From JABSOG01 sp041583135 (lineage in GTDB: Bacteria; Pseudomonadota; Gammaproteobacteria; Enterobacterales; Alteromonadaceae): a stretch of DNA of 9,593 nt. Position 1 is the stretch's first letter; every line of letters starts with the position of its first letter. Of this stretch, positions 1-5,924 are shown one piece after another. The stretch spans positions 1 through 9,593 of the forward strand of contig JBFHGJ010000163.1 of assembly GCA_041583135.1 (NCBI GenBank). The letters run 5' to 3'. The position numbers and the translations under genes were made by a program. The notes beneath the pieces are model-generated. The model was given only the letters and a program-made list of their open reading frames with translations, searched no databases and had not been told where the DNA came from.

Positions 1-1
1 G

Positions 2-1675
2 GGGCTGCTCGACATTCAAGGCAATGTCATCATGGCCATCAACTGGCAAGAGGCCTGCACCCATTTTCATCGCAAAAACCCGCAGACCTGTGCGCTATGT
101 GTAGAAAGCGACACTGCTTTGGCGTCTCATTTGGAGCGAGGGAAAAGTTACAATGTTTATCATTGTAGAAACGGCCTAGTCGATGTTGCCACGCCGGTGA
201 CCATTCACAACGAACATAAGGCCAACCTGTTTATCGGCCAGTTTTTGTTTGACCGGCCTGATCTTGAGTTTTTTCGAGCACAGGCAAAACGCACCGGGTT
301 AGACGAACAAGCCTATTTGGCGGCGATCAAAAAGGTGCCGGTGCTAGAGGAAGAGACAATCATCTCCCATATGACGTTTTTAACTAGGCTGGCGGAGATG
401 GTTGGTCATATGGGCGCCAATACCCTGAAAATGAATGAGCTCAATCTCGAGCTGGAAAAGCAAAGGGACTCGCTGCAAGAGATGGTTGATGAGCAGACCT
501 TGGAATTACGCCAAGCGTTAAAAGCCGCGAATTCGGCCAACCGCGCCAAGTCTCAATTTTTGGCCAATATGTCCCATGAATTACGAACGCCGCTCAATTC
601 GGTGTTGGGCTTTGCGCAATTGCTTGAGCTTGGCGAAGACGATCCTAAACGATTACAGTTTTTAAAGCACATCAATACCTCAGGTAAGGGCTTGTTGGAA
701 CTGATCAACTCACTGTTGGATCTGGCCCGTATTGAGGCAGACCAAATGCCGGTGCAATTGGAGGCGATGTCCTTGGGCCAGTTGGTCACCGAGGTGGTTG
801 AGATGTTTAGCCTAGAGGCCACCAAAAAAGATCTGGCGCTTTGTGTCAACTTACATACGGACATTCCGAGTGTAATTGAATTCGATTATACCAAGCTCAA
901 GCAGGTGCTGATTAATCTCGTAGGCAATGCCCTTAAGTTTACCGACTGTGGCAGCGTGACCGTTCATGCTAGCGTTGAACCTCAACCACAAAATGATAGG
1001 GTTAAGCTAGTGCTTGCGGTTGAAGATAGCGGCATCGGCATCAGCGAGGCCGATCAGTTACAAATATTCAATTCTTTCACTCAAGCGAAAAACCAAAGCA
1101 TCAGCGAATATGGCGGTACTGGGCTTGGTCTGAATCTATGTCACAACCTAGTGAGGTTGCTAGATGGCGAGTGCCGTTTAGTCAGTGAAGTCGGGCAGGG
1201 CAGTTTATTTGAAATAAGCTTCAATGATGTGACGGTGATCCAGTCAAAACCGCATCAAGAGACTTTAGATTTAATTATTGGTACTTTGGATTTGTCGCCG
1301 TTCACCATTTTGGTGGTTGATGATAACGAGATTAACCAGCAAGTGCTAATGTCGATGCTTACTCAGTGGCAGCCACAATTGCTAACGGCCAAAAATGGTA
1401 AAGAGGCGGTTGATATGACGTTGGATAAGCTGCCGGATTTGATCTTTATGGATATAAAAATGCCGGTAATGGATGGCATGGTCGCTTCTAAGATTTTGAA
1501 AAACAATAGTAAAACACGTCAAATACCGATAGTTGCCTGTACCGCATCGGTCATGATCCATGAAGAACAGGCGACCGCTGAGTTCACCGATATGTTACTG
1601 AGAAAGCCGATAGAACTGCACAAACTCAAGGCGGTTCTTGAGCACTTTTTTGTCAACGCGACGCAAAGTGTCTAG
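2..1675 (+). CDS. Hybrid sensor histidine kinase with PocR-type sensor domain (5'-partial)
   Basis: Senses an unknown small molecule and autophosphorylates; lacking any visible membrane segment, the part seen looks cytoplasmic. The frame is open to the left edge: codons before the first ATG (position 32) read GLLDIQGNVI and continue a PocR-like domain, so that ATG is internal and the start is outside the window. Numbering from that Met: PocR-like domain about 1-128, with Cys9, Cys20, Cys23 and Cys45 and the NGLVDVATP and ANLFIGQF stretches typical of the family; coiled coil about 132-170; HisKA H-box ANMSHELRTP with phospho-acceptor His182; HATPase N-box around Asn295/Asn299, G1 box DSGIGIS 332-338, G2 box GGTGLGL 361-367; receiver about 423-545 with Asp430/Asp431, phospho-acceptor Asp474, Thr504 and Lys525. 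All catalytic residues are present. There is no HPt domain or output domain, so a separate phosphotransfer partner or internal His-Asp control is expected. The ligand cannot be told from sequence. Confidence 0.93.
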   Translation, partial: GLLDIQGNVIMAINWQEACTHFHRKNPQTCALCVESDTALASHLERGKSYNVYHCRNGLVDVATPVTIHNEHKANLFIGQFLFDRPDLEFFRAQAKRTGLDEQAYLAAIKKVPVLEEETIISHMTFLTRLAEMVGHMGANTLKMNELNLELEKQRDSLQEMVDEQTLELRQALKAANSANRAKSQFLANMSHELRTPLNSVLGFAQLLELGEDDPKRLQFLKHINTSGKGLLELINSLLDLARIEADQMPVQLEAMSLGQLVTEVVEMFSLEATKKDLALCVNLHTDIPSVIEFDYTKLKQVLINLVGNALKFTDCGSVTVHASVEPQPQNDRVKLVLAVEDSGIGISEADQLQIFNSFTQAKNQSISEYGGTGLGLNLCHNLVRLLDGECRLVSEVGQGSLFEISFNDVTVIQSKPHQETLDLIIGTLDLSPFTILVVDDNEINQQVLMSMLTQWQPQLLTAKNGKEAVDMTLDKLPDLIFMDIKMPVMDGMVASKILKNNSKTRQIPIVACTASVMIHEEQATAEFTDMLLRKPIELHKLKAVLEHFFVNATQSV

Positions 1676-1747
1676 GGCGAAATGGCTGAGTAATATTTAT
1701 ACGATTGGCAAAGTGGTAGGGGCAGATAAAAAATTCCAAACTTTTCG

Positions 1748-1776
1748 TTTACGAAGTGGATTAAATCGAATAGAAT
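1748..1776 (+). promoter_or_regulatory. Candidate sigma-70 promoter of guaBA
   Basis: A -35 box TTTACG (1748-1753) and a -10 box TAGAAT (1771-1776) are separated by exactly 17 bp. The -10 matches the consensus at five of six positions and the -35 at four. An A/T-rich stretch just upstream (about 1725-1745) resembles an UP element, and the discriminator after the -10 is GC-rich (TGCGCCGC, 1777-1784). These are traits of growth-rate or stringently controlled promoters. Transcription would start near 1783, leaving a leader of about 40 nt. Boxes are read directly; activity is inferred. Confidence 0.6.
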
Positions 1777-1811
1777 TGCGCCGCAACATTTCCTTTCTAA
1801 TCGAACTAAGT

Positions 1812-1816
1812 GAGAG
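1812..1816 (+). promoter_or_regulatory. Ribosome binding site of guaB
   Basis: GAGAG lies 5 bp before the ATG at 1822 and supports that start over the in-frame GTG at 1810, which would add MRDC to the N-terminus and overlap this site. Confidence 0.5.
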
Positions 1817-1821
1817 ATTGC

Positions 1822-3294
1822 ATGTTGCGGATTGCTAAAGACGCCATTACCTTTGACGATGTTTTACTCGTCCCCGGCCACTCCCAGGTATTGCCTCATA
1901 CCGCCTGCCTTAAGACCAGATTGACAGCTAAAATCGAATTGAATATTCCGCTGTTGTCGGCGTCTATGGATACCGTAACCGAATCGCGTATGGCGATCGC
2001 TCTTGCCCAGGAAGGCGGCATGGGTTTTATTCATAAAAATATGAGTATCGAAGCCCAAGCAGAGCAGGTGCGTAAGGTGAAAAAATACGAAAGCGGTGTG
2101 GTTTCAGACCCTGTGACCGTTCATCCGGATATGTCAATTGCCGAGGTAATTGCCCTATCGGATAAACACGGCTTTTCCGGTTTCCCTGTGATTGACGCTG
2201 AACACAACTTGGTCGGTATTGTGACCGGTCGTGATCTGCGTTTTGTGACCAACCCTGATCAAACCACGGCAGCAAAGGTGATGACGCCCAAAGCGCGTTT
2301 GGTCACTATGAATGTCAACGACAAAAAAGAACGCGCCCTTGAGTTGATGCATGAAAACCGCATCGAAAAAGTGTTACTGGTCGATGATGATTTTAAACTG
2401 TCTGGCCTTATTACGGTAAAAGATTACGAAAAAGCTGCCAGCACGCCAAACGCCTGTAAAGATAGCCGTGGCAGTTTACGTGTCGGCGCTGCTGTTGGTG
2501 TCGGTGGTAATACCGACGAGCGTATCGCTGCGTTGGTTGAAGCCGGTGTTGACGTGTTGTTGATTGATACTTCGCACGGTCATAGCCAAGGGGTTATCGA
2601 CCATGTTAAAGCCATTCGTGCCAAATACCCTGAGTTACAATTGATTGCCGGTAACGTCGCGACTGGTGCCGGTGCGTTGGCCTTGGCGGATGCTGGTGTT
2701 AATGCCGTTAAAGTCGGTATTGGCCCTGGTTCCATTTGTACCACCCGTATTGTTACCGGTTGTGGCGTGCCACAGTTGACTGCGGTTGCCGATGCGGTTG
2801 AAGCATTGCGTGGACGTGATATTCCGGTGATCTCCGATGGTGGTATCCGTTTTTCCGGCGACATTGCCAAAGCCATTGCCGCTGGTGCCAGCAGTGTCAT
2901 GGTTGGCTCAATGTTGGCCGGTACTGAAGAAGCGCCGGGCGAGGTTGAGTTGTATCAAGGCCGCTATTACAAGTCATACCGTGGTATGGGTTCTATCGGC
3001 GCGATGGCGCAAAAAGAAGGTTCATCTGACCGTTACTTCCAAGACAGTAAGCGGGTTGAAAAGCTGGTGCCAGAAGGCATTGAAGGCCGTGTTGCCTACA
3101 AAGGCCCTATCACCAACATTATCGGCCAGCAAATGGGCGGATTGCGCGCCTCAATGGGGTTGACCGGTTGTGCCACCATTGAAGAAATGAATACCAAGCC
3201 AGAGTTTGTCAAGATCAGCTCGGCCGGTATGGGCGAATCGCACGTCCATGATGTGCAGATCACCAAAGAGCCACCAAATTATCGCTTGGGTTAA
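1822..3294 (+). CDS. guaB: Inosine-5'-monophosphate dehydrogenase
   Basis: Oxidises IMP to XMP with NAD+, the first committed step of GMP synthesis, in the cytoplasm. The 490-aa product is close to full length for bacterial GuaB. It starts MLRIAKDAITFDDVLLVP, almost as in the E. coli enzyme, which fixes the ATG at 1822. Visible features: N-terminal barrel segment with SASMDTVTE at 46-54; two CBS domains inserted at about 93-205 (GFPVID-like and VLLVDDD strands); the active-site loop GPGSICTTR at 301-309 with catalytic Cys306; the phosphate-binding SDGGIRFSGD at 338-347; GSMLAGTEE at 362-370; the mobile flap ending EGRVAYKG at 421-428 with its Arg-Tyr dyad region; and the C-terminal ESHVHDV. 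No key residue is missing. It is the first gene of a guaBA operon, with its own promoter upstream and guaA 81 bp downstream. Confidence 0.98.
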   Translation: MLRIAKDAITFDDVLLVPGHSQVLPHTACLKTRLTAKIELNIPLLSASMDTVTESRMAIALAQEGGMGFIHKNMSIEAQAEQVRKVKKYESGVVSDPVTVHPDMSIAEVIALSDKHGFSGFPVIDAEHNLVGIVTGRDLRFVTNPDQTTAAKVMTPKARLVTMNVNDKKERALELMHENRIEKVLLVDDDFKLSGLITVKDYEKAASTPNACKDSRGSLRVGAAVGVGGNTDERIAALVEAGVDVLLIDTSHGHSQGVIDHVKAIRAKYPELQLIAGNVATGAGALALADAGVNAVKVGIGPGSICTTRIVTGCGVPQLTAVADAVEALRGRDIPVISDGGIRFSGDIAKAIAAGASSVMVGSMLAGTEEAPGEVELYQGRYYKSYRGMGSIGAMAQKEGSSDRYFQDSKRVEKLVPEGIEGRVAYKGPITNIIGQQMGGLRASMGLTGCATIEEMNTKPEFVKISSAGMGESHVHDVQITKEPPNYRLG

Positions 3295-3311
3295 TACTAC
3301 CTTGCCAACGA

Positions 3312-3360
3312 TTGAAAATGGCCGGCTGTGACAGCCGGCCATTTAGTTTCAAATTTTTTT
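3312..3360 (+). terminator. Intercistronic hairpin with T-tract between guaB and guaA (attenuator or terminator)
   Basis: A perfect 13-bp stem, AAATGGCCGGCTG (3316-3328) and CAGCCGGCCATTT (3332-3344), closes on a 3-nt TGA loop. A bulged outer extension TTGA (3312-3315) with TCAA (3349-3352) brings the stem next to a run of seven T (3354-3360). Without the extension the T-run is 9 nt beyond the stem, so terminator strength is uncertain. It ends 2 nt before the guaA ribosome binding site and leaves no room for a promoter after it. It could cut the guaA yield relative to guaB, protect the guaB 3' end, or be conditionally read through. Confidence 0.7.
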
Positions 3361-3362
3361 GC

Positions 3363-3366
3363 AGGA
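3363..3366 (+). promoter_or_regulatory. Ribosome binding site of guaA
   Basis: AGGA stands 9 bp before the ATG at 3376. It selects this start rather than the in-frame GTG at 3328, which lies inside the hairpin stem. Confidence 0.75.
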
Positions 3367-3375
3367 AATTTGCCA

Positions 3376-4953
3376 ATGACTAAAGACATTCATGACCACC
3401 GGATCCTCATCCTCGATTTCGGCTCTCAATACACCCAGTTGATTGCGCGTCGCATTCGTGAGTTGGGGGTCTATTGTGAACTTTGGGCCTGGGATGTCAC
3501 AAAGGAGCAAATTCAAGAGTTTGCCCCGAAAGGTATTATTCTCTCCGGCGGTCCTGAGAGTGTGACCGAGCAAGGTTCGCCTCGCGCCCCTGAGTATGTG
3601 TTTGAAGCCGGTGTGCCGGTGCTGGGCATTTGCTATGGTATGCAAACCATGGCTGCGCAGCTAGGTGGTGAAGTCGAAAGCTCTGATCTTAAAGAGTTCG
3701 GCTACGCTCAAATTGAAATGGTGGGCCAGTGCTCGCTATTTAGCAAGATAGAAGATCGCGTCACCGCCGAGGGCGCCGGTGTACTGGATGTTTGGATGAG
3801 CCATGGTGATAAGGTCAAAACCATTCCGCCACACTTCACCACCACCGCCAAAACCGGCACTTGTCCACATGCCGCGATGGCATGGACCGAGAAACATTTC
3901 TATGGTGTACAATTCCACCCAGAGGTGACCCACACCAAACAAGGTGAGCGCATCTTAGATCACTTTGTTGCCGACATCTGTGGCTGTGAAAAATTGTGGA
4001 CGCCTGAGTCGATTATTCAAGATGCCATTGCACGTATTAAAGAGCAAGTCGGTGATGATGAGGTTGTCCTAGGTCTGTCGGGCGGCGTTGATTCTTCTGT
4101 AGTCGCCATGCTTATTCACCAAGCCATCGGCGATAAACTCACTTGTGTATTTGTCGATAACGGCTTGTTGCGTTTGAACGAAGGTCAGCAGGTGATGGAT
4201 ATGTTCGGCGATCACTTTGGCTTGAACATCATCAAAATCGATGCCGAAGAGCGATTTCTCAGCGCTTTGGCGGGGGTTGATGAGCCGGAACAAAAGCGTA
4301 AGATCATCGGCCATGTTTTTGTCGAGATCTTCGATGAAGAGTCGAAGAAACTGGTGAATGCCAAATGGTTGGCGCAAGGTACCATCTATCCTGACGTTAT
4401 TGAATCGGCGGGCTCAAAAACCGGCAAGGCGCATGTGATCAAATCTCACCACAATGTTGGCGGCCTACCGGAAGATATGGAACTGGGTTTGGTTGAGCCA
4501 TTGCGTGAGTTGTTTAAAGACGAAGTGCGTAAAATCGGCTTAGAACTCGGTTTGCCTTACAATATGTTATACCGTCATCCATTCCCTGGACCGGGTTTGG
4601 GCGTTCGAGTATTGGGTGAGGTGAAAAAAGAGTATTGCGATCTGTTGCGCCGTGCCGATGCCATCTTCATTGAAGAATTGCACAAAGCCGACTTCTATCA
4701 CAAAGTCTCGCAAGCCTTCACGGTATTTTTGCCGGTGCGTTCGGTTGGGGTTATGGGTGATGCCCGTAAATACGATTGGGTTGTGTCGCTTCGTGCCGTT
4801 GAAACCATTGACTTTATGACGGCTCATTGGGCGCACTTGCCTTATGACTTGCTCGGTCATGTCTCCAACCGTATCATCAACGAAATCGATGGTATTTCCC
4901 GTGTGGTATACGATATCTCAGGCAAGCCGCCTGCGACCATCGAGTGGGAATAA
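3376..4953 (+). CDS. guaA: GMP synthase (glutamine-hydrolysing)
   Basis: Converts XMP to GMP using ATP and ammonia released from glutamine; cytoplasmic, normally a homodimer. The 525-aa product matches the family length exactly. An N-terminal class I glutamine amidotransferase (about 8-200) begins RILILDFGSQYTQLIARR and carries nucleophile Cys86 in GICYGMQ and the His181/Glu183 pair in QFHPEVTHT. The ATP-pyrophosphatase domain follows, with its P-loop LGLSGGVDSS at 232-241, then the dimerisation domain with HPFPGPGLGVR at 401-411 and the C-terminal GKPPATIEWE. The start at 3376 gives MTKDIHDHR, collinear with E. coli GuaA. It is the second gene of guaBA, and expression may be tuned by the hairpin just upstream. 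A terminator follows 32 bp after the stop. Confidence 0.98.
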   Translation: MTKDIHDHRILILDFGSQYTQLIARRIRELGVYCELWAWDVTKEQIQEFAPKGIILSGGPESVTEQGSPRAPEYVFEAGVPVLGICYGMQTMAAQLGGEVESSDLKEFGYAQIEMVGQCSLFSKIEDRVTAEGAGVLDVWMSHGDKVKTIPPHFTTTAKTGTCPHAAMAWTEKHFYGVQFHPEVTHTKQGERILDHFVADICGCEKLWTPESIIQDAIARIKEQVGDDEVVLGLSGGVDSSVVAMLIHQAIGDKLTCVFVDNGLLRLNEGQQVMDMFGDHFGLNIIKIDAEERFLSALAGVDEPEQKRKIIGHVFVEIFDEESKKLVNAKWLAQGTIYPDVIESAGSKTGKAHVIKSHHNVGGLPEDMELGLVEPLRELFKDEVRKIGLELGLPYNMLYRHPFPGPGLGVRVLGEVKKEYCDLLRRADAIFIEELHKADFYHKVSQAFTVFLPVRSVGVMGDARKYDWVVSLRAVETIDFMTAHWAHLPYDLLGHVSNRIINEIDGISRVVYDISGKPPATIEWE

Positions 4954-4985
4954 GCGTATCATCAAGCGCAGTTAAATGTTTTAAC

Positions 4986-5017
4986 AAAAGCCGGTGGTTG
5001 ATCCCACCGGCTTTTTT
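4986..5017 (+). terminator. Rho-independent terminator of guaBA
   Basis: A perfect 12-bp stem, AAAAGCCGGTGG (4986-4997) and CCACCGGCTTTT (5004-5015), with a 6-nt loop TTGATC, runs directly into a T6 tract (5012-5017). It begins 32 bp after the guaA stop, a textbook intrinsic terminator. Confidence 0.93.
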
Positions 5018-5053
5018 ATTTACTGTGCGTAAATCATTAACTTATTGAAGTTC

Positions 5054-5056
5054 AGG
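5054..5056 (+). promoter_or_regulatory. Ribosome binding site deciding the methyltransferase start
   Basis: AGG lies 5 bp before the ATG at 5062. A rival GTG at 5056, preceded by GAAG (5047-5050) at 5 bp, would add two residues (MQ). The ATG is preferred because it is the commoner start codon, but the two are hard to separate. Confidence 0.45.
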
Positions 5057-5061
5057 TGCAA

Positions 5062-5712
5062 ATGAGCAATCGCGAGTTTTTCGGCAAAGGTGAAGCAGAC
5101 AATTGGTTTGAGCGTAACAAGGTGGCGCTGGAATCTGGTAAGAGTGAACCGGCCATTGCCCTGTTGGCGCAATGGCTTGAGCCATTTGAGCAAGAGATCA
5201 AAAGCGTGATGGAAGTGGGCTGTGGCTCAGGCCATGGCGTCAATGAATTGGCAGGGCGTTTGAACGCCGAAGGTTTTGGCGTAGAGCCGAGCGCCAAAGC
5301 GGTCGATTACATCAATCAGCACTTTGCCAATGTTAGCGCTAAAGTTGGTTTTGCCGATGACATTCCGTTTGCGCGTCAGTTTGATTTGGTGCATTTGGGC
5401 TTTTTTCTGTATTTGGTCGATAGAGATAAATATCTGCGCTGTGTTGCCGAGGCCGATAGGTTGGTAAAAAGCGGTGGTTTTTTATCGATAATCGACTTTG
5501 ATACGCCGTTACCATACTCCAACGAATACAGCCATCAACAAGGGGTATACTCACACAAGACCAATAATGCCGAAGTGTTTGTTGCCAGTGGCTTGTATAC
5601 CGTGGTCAACAAATATCAGTATTCTCACAGAGGTTTTCACTTTGACCCGGATATCAATGAGCGGGTGTCTCTCACTTTGTTGTATAAAGAACAGAGTATC
5701 TTTAAAGGTTAA
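5062..5712 (+). CDS. Class I SAM-dependent methyltransferase
   Basis: Predicted cytoplasmic methyltransferase of 216 aa; the acceptor substrate is unknown. The Rossmann fold shows motif I VMEVGCGSG at 49-57 (SAM-binding glycines), an acidic residue at the end of strand 2 (Glu75 in FGVEPS), the strand-4 region FDLVHLGFFLYLV at 107-119, and the post-motif segment LVKSGGFLSIIDFD at 134-147, equivalent to the usual LKPGG loop. The start MSNREFFGKG is chosen at the ATG at 5062. The C-terminal third (about 150-216) is rich in Tyr, His and Asn and probably holds the substrate-recognition part, but I recognise no subfamily signature. The gene lies between the guaBA terminator and a hairpin, so it is probably transcribed alone, although no clear promoter was found in the 44-bp gap. 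The fold is secure and the function open. Confidence 0.88.
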   Translation: MSNREFFGKGEADNWFERNKVALESGKSEPAIALLAQWLEPFEQEIKSVMEVGCGSGHGVNELAGRLNAEGFGVEPSAKAVDYINQHFANVSAKVGFADDIPFARQFDLVHLGFFLYLVDRDKYLRCVAEADRLVKSGGFLSIIDFDTPLPYSNEYSHQQGVYSHKTNNAEVFVASGLYTVVNKYQYSHRGFHFDPDINERVSLTLLYKEQSIFKG

Positions 5713-5739
5713 GCGCCTGCGCTTTGTCTAACCTCCTAA

Positions 5740-5762
5740 GAGCCGACTCAAGCAGTCGGCTC
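5740..5762. terminator. Hairpin after the methyltransferase gene, no T-tract
   Basis: Perfect 9-bp arms GAGCCGACT (5740-5748) and AGTCGGCTC (5754-5762) flank a CAAGC loop, 28 bp past the stop codon. No T-run follows on either strand, so it may act with Rho or protect the mRNA 3' end rather than be an intrinsic terminator. A smaller 6-bp palindrome (AAGCGC-CT-GCGCTT, 5711-5724) overlaps the stop codon. Confidence 0.5.
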
Positions 5763-5784
5763 CCAGATAAATAATTAACATTTT

Positions 5785-5822
5785 ATTATCATATCCTGCC
5801 AACTAATTATCATATCGTGCCA
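5785..5822. repeat. Two 17-bp direct repeats, 21-bp phase, upstream of the DUF3103-like gene
   Basis: ATTATCATATCCTGCCA (5785-5801) and ATTATCATATCGTGCCA (5806-5822) differ at one base. Their start-to-start distance of 21 bp equals two helical turns, so both copies face the same side of the DNA, as expected for cooperative binding of a regulator. On the other strand the shared core reads GATATGATAAT, loosely like adjacent Fur hexamers. The regulator is unknown. The repeats lie 103-140 bp before the start codon at 5925. Confidence 0.6.
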
Positions 5823-5844
5823 TATGTACCTGTCGTGGTTGTTT

Positions 5845-5864
5845 CTGCCAATGTCTATTGGCAG
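5845..5864. promoter_or_regulatory. Inverted repeat upstream of the DUF3103-like gene
   Basis: Perfect 8-bp arms CTGCCAAT (5845-5852) and ATTGGCAG (5857-5864) surround GTCT. The inner TGCCA matches the end of both nearby direct repeats, so this could be an operator half-site pair as well as an RNA hairpin in the leader. Its role is inferred. Confidence 0.45.
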
Positions 5865-5909
5865 TATGTAAGCGCTCCTTTGGAGTTAATACTCTAAACA
5901 ATAATAATT

Positions 5910-5914
5910 GAGGA
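5910..5914 (+). promoter_or_regulatory. Ribosome binding site of the DUF3103-like gene
   Basis: GAGGA ends 10 bp before the ATG at 5925, a slightly long but workable spacing in an A-rich leader. It supports that start. Confidence 0.6.
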
Positions 5915-5924
5915 TAACAATAAA

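Noticed and set aside
1810..1821. GTG start for guaB four codons upstream
   Set aside because: The GuaB family begins MLRIAK at the ATG at 1822, and GAGAG is well placed for that ATG.
1638..1838. Small plus-strand reading frame bridging the kinase end and guaB
   Set aside because: It overlaps both genes out of frame, covers the guaB promoter, and its product resembles nothing.
3328..3375. Longer guaA beginning at the GTG at 3328
   Set aside because: It starts inside the hairpin stem, has no ribosome binding site, and adds 16 residues absent from known GuaA.
4954..5061. Promoter for the methyltransferase
   Set aside because: TTTATT/TAACTT at 17-bp spacing is the best pair after the terminator and is too weak to annotate.
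5824..5871. 15-codon hydrophobic leader peptide (MYLSWLFLPMSIGSM) spanning the inverted repeat
   Set aside because: No ribosome binding site precedes it and its codons show no regulatory pattern, so it is probably chance.
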